From Anaerolineae bacterium (GTDB lineage: Bacteria > Chloroflexota > Anaerolineae > Aggregatilineales > J027): DNA of 64,000 nucleotides. The position numbers and the translations under genes were made by a program. Every line of letters begins with the position of its first letter. Positions within the stretch are counted from its first letter, which is position 1. The notes under the pieces were generated by a model. That model was not told the origin of the DNA, ran no database searches, and saw nothing but the letters and a program-made list of their open reading frames with translations. The stretch spans positions 1 through 64,000 of the forward strand of contig WBUL01000014.1 in the NCBI GenBank assembly GCA_008933735.1, in the 5' to 3' direction. Of the stretch, positions 19,512 to 30,203 are shown in pieces.

Positions 19512-20744
19512 ATGAGCGAACCTTTTCTCCTGGGGGTCAACTATTGGCCCCGGCGTAAAGCGATGTACTGGTGGTCTGATTTTGATGCCGCCGAAGTTAA
19601 AGATGAATTCACGATCATCGCCGACATTGGCATGAACGTGGTTCGGCTGTTTCTCCTGTGGGATGATTGGCAGCCAACACCGGATACCGTCTCGAAGTCC
19701 TGTCTGGATAACCTTGGGAAAGTCTGTGACATTGCGGCTGACCTCAAGCTGGGGCTGGATGTCACCTTTTTCACCGGACACATGAGCGGACCGAACTGGG
19801 CACCCGGCTGGATGCTGGATGCCCAGGCTGCTCCTCCCTCACCGCATCTGCGACAGTTGGTGAGCGGGGGTAAAGTAGTGCCGGGTGCATACCGGAATCA
19901 ATTCACCGATCCCGTAACACTGGATGCCGAACGACTGCTCTTGAAGACGGTGGTCAGCACCCTGAAAGATCATCCCGCTATCTGGATGTGGAATCTGGGC
20001 AACGAACCCGACTTGTTCGCCTGGCCCCCCAATGCTGAGACAGGGCGAAGCTGGGTGCGAGAGATGGTGACTCTCATCAAGGATGTTGACCCGGTGCATC
20101 CGGTAACCTGCGGATTGCACGCTGCCAGTCTCAGCGAAGATAACGGGCTGCGCGTCAACCAGGTCTTTGCCGAAACGGACGTGGCGGTCATGCATTCGTA
20201 TCCGATGTATACGCCGGTTGCCCGCCATCCCCTCGACCCGGATTATGTACCATTCACATGTGCGCTCGTCTCGGCACTGTGCGGCAAGCCAACCCTGATG
20301 GAGGAATGGGGAGGCTGCACGGCTGCTCCCGGAGAGCCCTCTCAGAACTGGAATTGGACAGCCTACGGCAAGCCCAGAGAGCAGTTCATGGCCTCAGAAG
20401 AAGACCTGGCTGCCTATGTTGAAGCCGTGCTGCCCAAGCTGGTCGAAGTCGGCGCGACAGGTGCTTTCATGTGGTGCTATGCCGACTACGTGGAAGCGCT
20501 GTGGGATAAGCCTCCATGTGAAGAAGCCCGGCACGAGCGGTTCTTTGGTCTGGTACGCCCTGACGGTTCCCTGAAGCCTCATGCCGATGTGATTCGCAGG
20601 TTCGCGGCAGCCAAACCGACGGTTCAAAAGGCAGCCCGCAGGGTAAGCCTTGGGATCGAACCGGATGACTACTACCTCTCCCCCTGGGATCATCTCAATC
20701 GTTTATATAAAGCCTATATAGCGCAATACGAGAATGAAACTTAG
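19512..20744 (+). CDS. GH5-like glycoside hydrolase
   Basis: LGVNYWPRRKAMYWWSDFD, AIWMWNLGNEPDLF (acid/base NE), PTLMEEWGG (nucleophile E). Confidence 0.85.
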   Translation: MSEPFLLGVNYWPRRKAMYWWSDFDAAEVKDEFTIIADIGMNVVRLFLLWDDWQPTPDTVSKSCLDNLGKVCDIAADLKLGLDVTFFTGHMSGPNWAPGWMLDAQAAPPSPHLRQLVSGGKVVPGAYRNQFTDPVTLDAERLLLKTVVSTLKDHPAIWMWNLGNEPDLFAWPPNAETGRSWVREMVTLIKDVDPVHPVTCGLHAASLSEDNGLRVNQVFAETDVAVMHSYPMYTPVARHPLDPDYVPFTCALVSALCGKPTLMEEWGGCTAAPGEPSQNWNWTAYGKPREQFMASEEDLAAYVEAVLPKLVEVGATGAFMWCYADYVEALWDKPPCEEARHERFFGLVRPDGSLKPHADVIRRFAAAKPTVQKAARRVSLGIEPDDYYLSPWDHLNRLYKAYIAQYENET

Positions 20745-20955
20745 ATTCTTGCATTATCTGTTCGGGCTGGTTGTGGATGATGCCGTCATAAGCCCTAATC
20801 AAATGAACGATTTCATCAAGCTCCTAAACCGGATGCCGCCCGGCCCGATGAGGGGATGCTGACTTTGATGGTCGTTAATGTGGGTGCGGAAGACAGACAA
20901 CTGCCCAGACCCTCACCCTGTCAGGTGTATCCGTCACGTTAAAGAGACAGGTTTG

Positions 20956-21756
20956 ATGAATCCTATATCGTTCATGAGCGCGAATTACGTAGGTCGCCAG
21001 GTCAGTTACAACATTACCGAAGGCTGGATGCAGGGCGAAAATGCCGCCATCGCGCACTTCAAGCCCGTCGAAACCTATGCTGAACGGCTAGATGAGGTTC
21101 TGCGTGATGTTCGCGGACTGGGCTTTGAGGCAATCGACATCTGGCTTGCCCATCTGGGTCCCGGTTGGGCGACGGAGAGACATATCGAGGTGGCTCGTGA
21201 CCGGCTGAAGCAGCATCGTTTAAATCCGGTAAGTCTGGCAGGATGGTTCGGGGCGACCGCCGAAGAATTTGAGCGTTCCTGCAAGCTCGCCGCCGCCCTG
21301 AACATTACCATCCTCGGCGGAATCACTTCCCTGTTGGAAACAGATCGACCAACCCTGGTCAGGCTGCTCAAGGAGTACAACCTCAGGCTCGCACTGGAAA
21401 ATCATGCCGAGAAAACCCCTGAAGCACTGCTGGCCCGCATCGGCGACGGCGGAGAGGGAACGATTGGTGCTGCGCTCGATACCGGATGGTTTGCCACCCA
21501 GGGTTATGACCCCGTAGATGCTGTGCGAAAACTCGGTCAATACATTTTCCATGTGCATCTGAATGATGTGATGGAGACCGGGACGCACCATACCTGCCGG
21601 TACGGAGCCGGTATCGTTCCGGTTGAAGGCTGTGTTCGTGCCTTGCAGAAGATCGGCTACGAAGGCGTGATTACCATCGAACACGAGCCGGAGCAGTTTG
21701 ACCCCACGGAAGATATTCGGGCAAGTTTCGCCATGCTGCGGGAATGGCTGTCATGA
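20956..21756 (+). CDS. Sugar phosphate isomerase/epimerase
   Basis: LRLALENHAEKTP, IGAALDTGWFATQGYDP, IFHVHLNDV, YEGVITIEHEPEQ. Confidence 0.88.
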   Translation: MNPISFMSANYVGRQVSYNITEGWMQGENAAIAHFKPVETYAERLDEVLRDVRGLGFEAIDIWLAHLGPGWATERHIEVARDRLKQHRLNPVSLAGWFGATAEEFERSCKLAAALNITILGGITSLLETDRPTLVRLLKEYNLRLALENHAEKTPEALLARIGDGGEGTIGAALDTGWFATQGYDPVDAVRKLGQYIFHVHLNDVMETGTHHTCRYGAGIVPVEGCVRALQKIGYEGVITIEHEPEQFDPTEDIRASFAMLREWLS

Positions 21757-22982
21757 ATTGCTTTGCCTTTCTCGTGAAGCCCGGCAGCATCCGGACACTG
21801 TGTTCGATCTGGCTGAGTTGGGTAGTCATCATGCTGGGGTTTCAAATGTTGGTGGAGGCACGGTTTCAGCCTTATCGCCCTGATTATGCCCTGCGCTGGA
21901 CGCCCGCAGAAACTGCCAAGAACAGCCAGAAGGGTAAGGCCTATCTTGTGGAGCCGTTCATGAATCGGCAGGTGTCATGGGATTCGGAGTTTTATCTGTC
22001 GATAGCAACGGTTGGCTATGATGATCCCGAGATCCGAAACGTGAACACACCTGAAGGCAGGTTCTCCATGAACTATGCTTTTTTCCCCTTCTACCCAGCA
22101 GTCATGCGCGTTATCCGGCAGCCCTTACGATTGCTCGATCTGAATCCTATTGCCACCACGACGCTGGCGGGGGTCCTGGTTTCGCTGGTCAGCACGCTGT
22201 TTGGGATGTTCGCGTTGTACGACCTGACCCGCGACGAGTTGGGAGAATCGGGTGGAATTCGGACGGCTTTCTACCTGCTGATTTTTCCCTCGTCTTTTTT
22301 CCTGGCACAGGTTTATACCGAAGCGCTGTTTGTGGCTCTGGCCTTTGGCTGTCTGGCATTGATCCATCACCGCCGATTGTTCTGGGCTGGACTGCTGGCG
22401 GGGCTGGCAACCTGGACGCGGGCTACTGGAATGGTACTGGTTGTCCCCCTGGGAATAGCCTGGCTTCGGACGATTGATCTCCAATCCCTCAATAGGCAGA
22501 TCATCTACCGGGGACTACCAATTCTCTTTCCGGTGACTGCCTATTTGATCTGGTCGCATTTCCTGGGAAATCAGTTTTCGCTGGTCGAAGACTCCTGGTT
22601 CGGGCGCGGTCTATTCGACTTCGAGCGTTTTGGGGATGGGACAAGGCAGGCATGGGAAGACATCAAAAGCGGAGAAGTCCTGGCGCGGCGGGTCTATTTT
22701 TTACTGGAATTGAGCGCGGTACTGCTGGCATTTGGGGCCTGCCTGTTAACGCTGCGGTCTTATCCTGGGGTGGCATTATTTGGGATGATGGCGCTGGTCA
22801 TTCCGCTGACCAGCGGCGCCCCGCAAAGCCTGATCCGTTATGTGCTGGTCATCCCATCGCTGTTCATCTTCCTGAGCCGTCTGGGACGAAGTGCTGCGTT
22901 TGATCGCGCCTGGACAACAGGCAGTATCCTGTTGTTAAGTATGCAGACGGCATTGTTTACGTTCGACATGTGGGTTGCTTAA
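21744..22982 (+). CDS. Mannosyltransferase-like (PIG-V-related) membrane glycosyltransferase
   Basis: Multi-TM; WDSEFYLSIATVGYD, FFPFYPAVMRVI, FPSSFFLAQVYTEALFVALAF, GLATWTRATGMVLV. Confidence 0.75.
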   Translation: MAVMNCFAFLVKPGSIRTLCSIWLSWVVIMLGFQMLVEARFQPYRPDYALRWTPAETAKNSQKGKAYLVEPFMNRQVSWDSEFYLSIATVGYDDPEIRNVNTPEGRFSMNYAFFPFYPAVMRVIRQPLRLLDLNPIATTTLAGVLVSLVSTLFGMFALYDLTRDELGESGGIRTAFYLLIFPSSFFLAQVYTEALFVALAFGCLALIHHRRLFWAGLLAGLATWTRATGMVLVVPLGIAWLRTIDLQSLNRQIIYRGLPILFPVTAYLIWSHFLGNQFSLVEDSWFGRGLFDFERFGDGTRQAWEDIKSGEVLARRVYFLLELSAVLLAFGACLLTLRSYPGVALFGMMALVIPLTSGAPQSLIRYVLVIPSLFIFLSRLGRSAAFDRAWTTGSILLLSMQTALFTFDMWVA

Positions 22983-22991
22983 GGAGCAATC

Positions 22992-24320
22992 ATGCCTTTT
23001 CCAAAAGAATTTGTGTGGGGAGCCGCCACTGCCAGTTACCAGATTGAAGGGGCTGCGCGGGAAGATGGACGCGGTGAATGTATCTGGACACGCTTTTCGC
23101 ATACGCCAGGAAAGATTCTGAATGGTGATACAGGCGATGTCGCCTGCGATCATTATCATCGTTATCGGGATGACGTGAAGCTGATGCAAGCCCTTGGCTT
23201 GGGAGCTTACCGATTCTCAACCTCCTGGGCACGGGTGATCCCGGCAGGCGTTGGCGCGAGCAACCCGCTCGGATTAGACTTTTATGATAATCTGGTGGAT
23301 GCACTGCTTGAGGCAGGTATTCGCCCCTTTCTGACCCTCTATCACTGGGATCTGCCCCAGGCATTGCAGGATCGAGGCGGCTGGGCAAACCCCGATATTG
23401 TCCATTGGTTCGCGGATTATGCCGACCTGATGACCCGCCGTCTGGGAGACCGTGTGAAAGATTGGACGACCTTCAACGAACCCTGGGTGGTTGCTTTTAC
23501 CGGCCATTACGAGGGACGCCACGCGCCCGGTATACAACACCTGCCGACGGCATTGATGGCTGCTCATCATGTGCTGCTCTCGCACGGGGCCGCTGTTCCG
23601 GTCATCCGGCAGAATGTCCCGGATGCCAGCGTCGGTATTACCCTCGATCTGCACTATCGCCAGCCTGCCAGCGACAAGCCAGAAGATGTGGAGGCATTCC
23701 GCCGTGTGGATTCTTATACCTTTCGCTGGTACTTAGACCCGATCTTCAAAGGCGCATACCCTGACAACCTGCTTGACTGGCTGCACCAAAACGCGCCGGG
23801 TGTTGGCGAAATTCAGGCCGCCGCCGTCCCGATTGATTTTCTGGGTGTCAATTACTACATGCGCTGGCTGATCGTGCATGACCCGAAGGCCAAACCACTT
23901 CAGGGCAGAGGCTACCCCACGCCCGGTTCTGAACTGACCACGATGGGCTGGGAAGTCTACCCGGATGGACTTCGGCAGGTGCTGATGCGCCTCCATCAGG
24001 AGTACCAACCGCCGTCGCTCTACATCACCGAAAACGGATCCGCGTTTGAAGACCCCGAACCTGTCAACGGCGTAGTTGAAGACCCCCGGCGCACGGCATA
24101 CCTGAAAGCCCATCTGAAGGCCGTCGAAGCCGCGATTGACGCCGGGGTTCCGGTCAAAGGGTATTTCACCTGGAGCTTGATGGACAACTTTGAATGGGCT
24201 TTTGGCTACTCGCAGCGTTTCGGCATCATCCACGTGAGTTATCAGACCCAGGAACGCACCTGGAAGCGGACGGCTCATGAATACAAGCGCATCATACAAG
24301 CGAATGCGGTGAGGGATTGA
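22992..24320 (+). CDS. GH1 beta-glucosidase
   Basis: FVWGAATASYQIEGAAREDGRGECIWTRF, TFNEPWV, LYITENGSAFED. Confidence 0.96.
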   Translation: MPFPKEFVWGAATASYQIEGAAREDGRGECIWTRFSHTPGKILNGDTGDVACDHYHRYRDDVKLMQALGLGAYRFSTSWARVIPAGVGASNPLGLDFYDNLVDALLEAGIRPFLTLYHWDLPQALQDRGGWANPDIVHWFADYADLMTRRLGDRVKDWTTFNEPWVVAFTGHYEGRHAPGIQHLPTALMAAHHVLLSHGAAVPVIRQNVPDASVGITLDLHYRQPASDKPEDVEAFRRVDSYTFRWYLDPIFKGAYPDNLLDWLHQNAPGVGEIQAAAVPIDFLGVNYYMRWLIVHDPKAKPLQGRGYPTPGSELTTMGWEVYPDGLRQVLMRLHQEYQPPSLYITENGSAFEDPEPVNGVVEDPRRTAYLKAHLKAVEAAIDAGVPVKGYFTWSLMDNFEWAFGYSQRFGIIHVSYQTQERTWKRTAHEYKRIIQANAVRD

Positions 24321-24321
24321 C

Positions 24322-24416
24322 ATGAAATACGGATATTCGATGATCCCAACCGTGAATACATCATCACCCAACCGGATACCCCGCTTCGCTGGATCAACTA
24401 TACTGCAAGCGGGTAA
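24322..24416 (+). pseudogene. N-terminal remnant of GH94 (cellobiose phosphorylase-like)
   Basis: MKYGY, then a frame change to [26 protein letters not shown]. Confidence 0.65.
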
Positions 24417-24459
24417 AGAATGCGGTTTTACAGAGCAGAAAAACAGCTAAAATAGTGGG

Positions 24460-24865
24460 ATGACAATCCAATGCCCAGACGATGGAAGCGATGCTGGAAG
24501 CGGAAATGAGTGCTACGAAGCCAAAGGACGGAATTCAGGCAACAGCCGCAACGGTCACGCCAAGAAGAAAATTCGCACGTCTGTGGGAGCCGAAGCGGAG
24601 CTGGAAGACAAGATTATCACGATGTATGCCAAAGGCATGAGTACCCGCGACATCACCGACGCCTTACAGGAGATGTATGGTATGGAGGTGTCCGCGCAAA
24701 CCCTCACCACCAAGATCATGCCGCTGGAGGCGATTTACCCGATCATCTACCTGGATGCGCTGTATTTCAACCTCAAAAAGGAGCATAAAGTCGAGAGCCA
24801 GGCGGTGTATATCGTGCTGGGCATCACGCTGGACGGGCAAAGGATGTGTTAGGTGCAATAAATCG
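24460..24865 (+). mobile_element. IS256/Mutator-family transposase fragment
   Basis: EAELEDKIITMYAKGMSTRDITDALQEMYGMEVS...IMPLEAIYPIIYLDALYFNLKKEHKVESQAVYIVLGITLDG; truncated at the 3' side. Confidence 0.88.
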
Positions 24866-24874
24866 GTGTTCAAA

Positions 24875-25100
24875 TAAAGCCCACCTAATGAGCCTCGGTC
24901 TGGAATGACATTTTTAAAGAGTGGCAAAGCAAATTGAGCATATTTTTCTGGCTGGTTCGTGATGATTATCATCGGCATTGCTAAAGGTTTTAGCCAATCT
25001 ATCACATGCCGAATAAGAGGTTTACCATCTAACAAGATAAAACTTTTATCTGCTCCCATACGGCGAGATTGACCACCTGCCAAAATAGCTGCACTAACTG
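24875..25100 (-). pseudogene. mobA: MobA (molybdenum cofactor guanylyltransferase) N-terminal fragment
   Basis: ILAGGQSRRMGADKSFILLDGKPLIRHVIDWLKPLAMPMIIITNQPEKYAQFALPLFKNVIPDRGSLGGLY, then switches to antisense of the IS256 gene. Confidence 0.85.
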
Positions 25101-25104
25101 ACAG

Positions 25105-26091
25105 CTAGCCCCCAATATAATGCATTTCAATTTTTTCTTGGGTGGGCTGAGCTGTCCTTAGCTCCGAATAACGATCCGTCCGCTGCTGCCAGTGTTTTGC
25201 CAAATGTGCCTTAAGTTTGTCATCGCTGATACCACTGCGAAGCAGACCACGCAGATTTAGCCCTACTTTTGCAAAGAGGCAGGTGTAAAGCTGACCATTG
25301 GCTGAAAGTCGCAGGCGAGTACAGTTCCCGCAAAATGGCTGCGTAACAGAGGCTATCACCCCAATTTCACCTGATCCGTCCCGATAACGGTAGCGGGTTG
25401 CTACCTCACCCAGATAGCTGGCTTCAACAGGCTCAAGAGGCAGTACCGCATCAATACGCGCAAGAATTTCATGGGCTGGGACAACCGATTCCATACGCCA
25501 GTTGTTTAATGTGCCAGCATCCATATATTCAATAAACCTTAGAATATGACCGCGTTCTTTGAAATAATGTGCCAAATTCACCAGTGTATGGTCATTCACA
25601 CCACGCTGAACGACCACATTAATTTTTAACGGTGCAAAACCTGCCTGTTCTGCGGCAGCAATCCCCGCCAACACCTGCTCGACATTCGCCAAGCCGCCAT
25701 TCATGTGACGGAAAACCGCATTATCAAGCGAGTCAAGACTGATTGTAAGCCGATGTAAGCCCGCTGCTTTAAGTGCCTGAGCCTTGCGAGGCAGCAGATA
25801 ACCGTTGGTGATCATCGCCAAATCATGCAGTCCCTCTATCTGTACCAGCTTTTCAACCAGATTTTCAATGCCTGCCCGCAAGAGTGGTTCACCACCCGTC
25901 AAGCGAATTTTCTGAATCCCTAACTCAACCAAAATTTGCGCCAGGCGAGTGATTTCTTCAAATGTAAGCAGATCATCTTTTGACAAAAAAACCTGATGGT
26001 GAGCAGGCATACAGTAGGTGCAGCGGAAATTACACCGATCTGTGATGGAAATTCGCAAGTCTTGTAATGGTCTGCCCAACTGATCGCGCAT
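25105..26091 (-). CDS. moaA: GTP 3',8-cyclase MoaA
   Basis: RISITDRCNFRCTYCMP radical-SAM motif, second Cys cluster CGNCTRLRLSANGQLYTCLF. Confidence 0.96.
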   Translation of the reverse strand: MRDQLGRPLQDLRISITDRCNFRCTYCMPAHHQVFLSKDDLLTFEEITRLAQILVELGIQKIRLTGGEPLLRAGIENLVEKLVQIEGLHDLAMITNGYLLPRKAQALKAAGLHRLTISLDSLDNAVFRHMNGGLANVEQVLAGIAAAEQAGFAPLKINVVVQRGVNDHTLVNLAHYFKERGHILRFIEYMDAGTLNNWRMESVVPAHEILARIDAVLPLEPVEASYLGEVATRYRYRDGSGEIGVIASVTQPFCGNCTRLRLSANGQLYTCLFAKVGLNLRGLLRSGISDDKLKAHLAKHWQQRTDRYSELRTAQPTQEKIEMHYIGG

Positions 26092-26699
26092 TATGCCATC
26101 TCAGCCTGTAAGGGATAAACCCCTTCATTCACACGGTAGTAGCTGTGTCCCGCACAAGCGCGGCACAACGTTAAACCTTCATGGACAACCTCGCGCTCAT
26201 TAAGGATTTCTTCGCCACAAACATTGCAGTTGACCCGTATTCCGGGACGACTTATGAGCGCCTGCATAGACACTGTTAGTGTCACGGTTTGAACATCGAA
26301 CAAATCCTCAAGCGGCATCACCTGATAAGCCTCTAGCTGGCGGTGCCAACGACTGCGAGCTTCTGGTACATAGACTGCCGCTTGCTGGCGCGAATCCAAC
26401 GAGGGGCGAATACGCACGACCTGCTCTGTCTGTGTATCTACAAAAGTCGCTGCCACCTTGCCGAAATCCATCAACCGCAGCGTCCGATGCCCCAACGTAC
26501 AGCCTGTCGCAGCCGAAATCCCATCAGCGAAGCAGCCATCCGTTTCGACGAAGGTATGCAGCCGCTTGTCCTTCTGCTGATAGGGCACATGCAGCAGATC
26601 AGCCGCATACATGCCCATCCGTACCCCCAACACCTGGCGCGGGCAAAGATGGTCATGCTGGGCAATCGAGATTTGTAAAAGCCGTTCAAGCTCGGACAT
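26091..26699 (-). CDS. FmdE-family protein
   Basis: HDHLCPRQVLGVRMGMYAADLL, ETDGCFADGISAATGCTLGHRTLRL, C-terminal zinc ribbon CNVCGEEI...CRAC. Confidence 0.88.
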   Translation of the reverse strand: MSELERLLQISIAQHDHLCPRQVLGVRMGMYAADLLHVPYQQKDKRLHTFVETDGCFADGISAATGCTLGHRTLRLMDFGKVAATFVDTQTEQVVRIRPSLDSRQQAAVYVPEARSRWHRQLEAYQVMPLEDLFDVQTVTLTVSMQALISRPGIRVNCNVCGEEILNEREVVHEGLTLCRACAGHSYYRVNEGVYPLQAEMA

Positions 26700-26700
26700 C

Positions 26701-26850
26701 TTACTTTTCTCCCTCGCCTTTTAGACTTTGCCGAAATTCATGAATACCTTGTCCGAATTCTTTTCCAAGACGACTGATGCGCCCCACGCCAAAAAGTAAA
26801 ATGATGACCGTCAAAATCAAAATCAGTTCGGGTGTACCGAGGGCAGGCAT
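26701..26850 (-). CDS. tatA: TatA-type Sec-independent translocase subunit (49 aa)
   Basis: Reverse strand MPALGTPELILILTVIILLFGVGRISRLGKEFGQGIHEFRQSLKGEGEK; short TM plus amphipathic helix; absent from the supplied ORF track. Confidence 0.88.
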   Translation of the reverse strand: MPALGTPELILILTVIILLFGVGRISRLGKEFGQGIHEFRQSLKGEGEK

Positions 26851-26912
26851 GACTTAATCTCCTAACGTCAAGAGGTGGTGCTGATGACCAGCACCACCTC
26901 ACTCACATCCAT

Positions 26913-29900
26913 TTAGACCTTTTCGAGCTTAACCTGTGTGTCATAAAACACCGCACTGCCACCCACTGGATCAACCAGGGTGGTATTTTGGAGGTAGGGA
27001 TCAATCCGCATGGCTGCATTACCATGAATACCCTTCACGCGGCGTTCATCCCCTTTAATGGTCTTGCCATTAATTTCAAAGTCCACGCCACCATACGACC
27101 AGTGACCAAAGCCCAGCGCAAAGGCAATGACACCGGGACGAATACCCTGAGTGGTCTTGACCTTGCCAATCATGGCTTTGGTTCTGCCATTCAGCAAATC
27201 CCATTCACCATCAGGATTGGTGGGGGAAATGATGCGAACTTCGTCACCATCTTCTAAATCGCGGGCTTTCGCATCCTCTTTGTGCATGAGGACAAAGTTT
27301 TCAGGCAGAACTGCCAGCAGCCAGTAATTGGAAGCGGTGCGGCTCTTGGTCTGGGCAATTTCGCGGTAGGTGATGAGGCGCAGGTCAAAGCCATCCGCTT
27401 CATCGGCCAGTGGATTCCCTTGCACATCAAAGGGACCCGGCAAATACCTGGCATAGCCTGCCAGATGTTCGCCTGTCATCGCACTCTTGGTGTCATAGGT
27501 CTTTTCCTGGTAGAGATTGACCATCGTGCCAAAGGGATTACCCGCCAGTTCCAGATCAAGCGAGAAGTAGTTTTCGCTGGCTTCGGGTAGTTCACCCTGC
27601 TTGTACCCTTTAGAAAAGGCCTGGAAGCGTCCGCCGCGATTAAGGACATACACCACTTTCTTCCATAGGTCCCCGGTGATGGCTTCCCAGCGCTGGGCAT
27701 CAAAAACGCTGGCAGGTAGATGTTGGCGGGCTGCCATGAAGATTTCCATTTCCACATCGTCAGCATCTGGCACGGCATCTGAGCCATCTTCCTTTTCACC
27801 AAAAGCCAGATTTGCCATCATCTTGAGGTACAGGTCATCAGGGTGATTAAAGTCGCCATAATCCCCAAATCCACCTGTACCGAAACCGGGCAGTTCCATC
27901 TTTTCCGCCACTGCCAGCAGCACCGCTTCCAGCGACATCGGCGTTGGTTGACCAAACACGGTTACTTCTGGCACTAAAGGCGCAATCGCAGGGTTGCGTA
28001 CAGGTTGAATTTTCTGCGGCACACTCGGATGGCTGCCATGAAATTCCCAACGTTCAAGGTACATAGTGTCAGGGAAGATGTAATCCGCATACATGCTGGT
28101 TTCCCCAATGAAGGGATCAATGGCGATAAACAGCGGCAGTTTTTGCGGGTCTGCCAGGATGGGAATATTGGTGTTCCCGGCGGGCAGGGAGTAGACTGGC
28201 GACCCCATATAGAGCATCAATGCCTTGATGGGGTAGGGATAAGCATCCCCAATGGAGGGAACAATTTCCTGATAGATGTCGCTGGAGAGGGGATACCAGT
28301 TGCGTTTGGCAGGGTATCCATCCCGTGCAAACAGCGTGCTTTTTTCGTATTTTTCGTTATGGCGAATAATACTTGTCCCGAAGGGAGCCATCTTGCCATT
28401 GGCTTTACTGATGTCGTAGGGCTGTCCTTTCTTGCTGCCATTCGCTGAATAAGTCGAGGCTTTAATCAACCCACCTGCATGATCATAGTTGCCAATGAGC
28501 GCATTGAGGGTATACCAGGCGTAAACATTATAGAAACCGTTGGTGTGTTGGCTCACACCGCGATGAATATCGGCAACCGCCCGTTTGCCATGACTGGTAA
28601 ATTCAGCAGCGATTTCCTCAAGGTCGTGGGCATTCACACCACAGATTTCCGCCCATTCTTCCAAAGTATGTTCGTGGGCAGAATCGGCGATGATTTGCAG
28701 CCCTGACTTGACCGTGAAATCCCCCAGTTTAACGTTGTCTACCAACAAGTCACCGCGTACAGCCGCTTCAGGGTCAGTCGCATACGGATCAACCGCTACA
28801 GGTTCACCATCAACCAGAGCAACGAAGTAATCAAATTCATAGGTCTTTTCGGGATCAGTCGAGAGGGGTCGTTCCTCTTTTTCCTTCAAGCCAATCTCAC
28901 TGGCACGTAGGAATTTGCCTGGCTTGCCATCTTCATCCAGCTTGACCAGCCAGGTCGCTTCTGTCCAGGTCGGTTCAGCAATCGCTGTGGCCGCCGCTTT
29001 GTTGGCAGCCGAGAGGTAGAGACTGTCATAACGCCCGTTATCAATCACCCAACCGATCAGGGCTAACGCCAATGCCCCCTCTGTCCCTGGTTTGGCAGGC
29101 ACCCACTTCCAGGCTTTGGCAGCCGTCTTGGATAAACGTGGATCAACCACAGCATATTTCATGCCATTGTAAACAGCGTTGGTGGTAATGCGTGGAGTAC
29201 GCAGGGGCGGACCATAATTCCCCTCAAACGGAGATGCGCCCACAAAAATGACAAACTCGCTGTTGCCAACATCACCCTGCCAGTAGAACTTGACACCCCC
29301 CGTCCACTTGCCATCAGTGAACTGCTCTGACATCGCTTTGCCAGTAAAATACAGGCTGCCCTGACAGACGGTGGTGTGTCCATGCGCGTTAGTAGTGCCA
29401 TAGGCTCCCAAAAAGCGGCTGATGATGTCTTTACGGGCATCTTTTAAGCGTCCCCACGCAAAGACAAATTGGTTATTCTTGGGTCCTAAATCGGGATAAT
29501 CAGGATCAATCATCTTATCAAGGTGATCGGCAAAGGTCGTCTTGAATTCTTCGATTAGAGCCAGCTTTGCCTCTGCATCCTTTTCATCCTGTATTTTCTT
29601 GACGGCATCTGCCATTTGTTTGGCAATACCAGCATCAGTCAGCGCATAAGACTCACGCAAGCCAGGAACGGGACCCTCTCCAAACAGATCGCCACCTTCC
29701 ACGATTTCGGTGATTGCCTGCTCAAAGGAGATGGTTTCCCATTTGTTTTCGCCGCGTTTCGTGCCAGGCTTACGTTTGAGGACGCTCACCAAACGATAGG
29801 GATCATAAACACTTTGTAGGCCTGCCTGCCCTTTGGGGCAAATTGCGCCTTCAACGGTGCCAACCTCAGCCGCAGGCGTATCATAGGCAAGATGAGGGTA

Positions 29901-30203
29901 CATATTCATGGGATGAAAGGGGCTGCCATCAATTTTGGCAGCCACGCCATTCAGCAGTTTCACCTTGATGCCACAGCCGGTATTGCACTGCAAGCAGGAG
30001 GTGAAAATATGGTTATGGGGGTCTGCCAGTGGATAGACGAATTCGCCTTCAGCCAAGGCTTCTCGCGCCTGGATAAGTCGGCTAAAGATAGGCAGACTGC
30101 CTAGAAACGCGGCGGCTCCACCCACAATGGCACTCGCTTTGAGAAAGTCGCGCCGTGAGAGATCGCAGCTATCAGGTTGAGTTACTTCAAGTTTATCGCT
30201 CAT
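26913..30203 (-). CDS. Molybdopterin oxidoreductase catalytic subunit (TtrA/SrdA/PsrA-like), TAT substrate
   Basis: TAT motif [31 protein letters not shown] 4Fe-4S motif, [18 protein letters not shown]. Confidence 0.9.
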   Translation of the reverse strand: MSDKLEVTQPDSCDLSRRDFLKASAIVGGAAAFLGSLPIFSRLIQAREALAEGEFVYPLADPHNHIFTSCLQCNTGCGIKVKLLNGVAAKIDGSPFHPMNMYPHLAYDTPAAEVGTVEGAICPKGQAGLQSVYDPYRLVSVLKRKPGTKRGENKWETISFEQAITEIVEGGDLFGEGPVPGLRESYALTDAGIAKQMADAVKKIQDEKDAEAKLALIEEFKTTFADHLDKMIDPDYPDLGPKNNQFVFAWGRLKDARKDIISRFLGAYGTTNAHGHTTVCQGSLYFTGKAMSEQFTDGKWTGGVKFYWQGDVGNSEFVIFVGASPFEGNYGPPLRTPRITTNAVYNGMKYAVVDPRLSKTAAKAWKWVPAKPGTEGALALALIGWVIDNGRYDSLYLSAANKAAATAIAEPTWTEATWLVKLDEDGKPGKFLRASEIGLKEKEERPLSTDPEKTYEFDYFVALVDGEPVAVDPYATDPEAAVRGDLLVDNVKLGDFTVKSGLQIIADSAHEHTLEEWAEICGVNAHDLEEIAAEFTSHGKRAVADIHRGVSQHTNGFYNVYAWYTLNALIGNYDHAGGLIKASTYSANGSKKGQPYDISKANGKMAPFGTSIIRHNEKYEKSTLFARDGYPAKRNWYPLSSDIYQEIVPSIGDAYPYPIKALMLYMGSPVYSLPAGNTNIPILADPQKLPLFIAIDPFIGETSMYADYIFPDTMYLERWEFHGSHPSVPQKIQPVRNPAIAPLVPEVTVFGQPTPMSLEAVLLAVAEKMELPGFGTGGFGDYGDFNHPDDLYLKMMANLAFGEKEDGSDAVPDADDVEMEIFMAARQHLPASVFDAQRWEAITGDLWKKVVYVLNRGGRFQAFSKGYKQGELPEASENYFSLDLELAGNPFGTMVNLYQEKTYDTKSAMTGEHLAGYARYLPGPFDVQGNPLADEADGFDLRLITYREIAQTKSRTASNYWLLAVLPENFVLMHKEDAKARDLEDGDEVRIISPTNPDGEWDLLNGRTKAMIGKVKTTQGIRPGVIAFALGFGHWSYGGVDFEINGKTIKGDERRVKGIHGNAAMRIDPYLQNTTLVDPVGGSAVFYDTQVKLEKV

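Noticed and set aside
24664-25083. 139 aa minus-strand ORF as an intact protein
   Set aside because: Only its N-terminal half is MobA; the rest is antisense of an IS256 transposase, so it is a recombination chimera.
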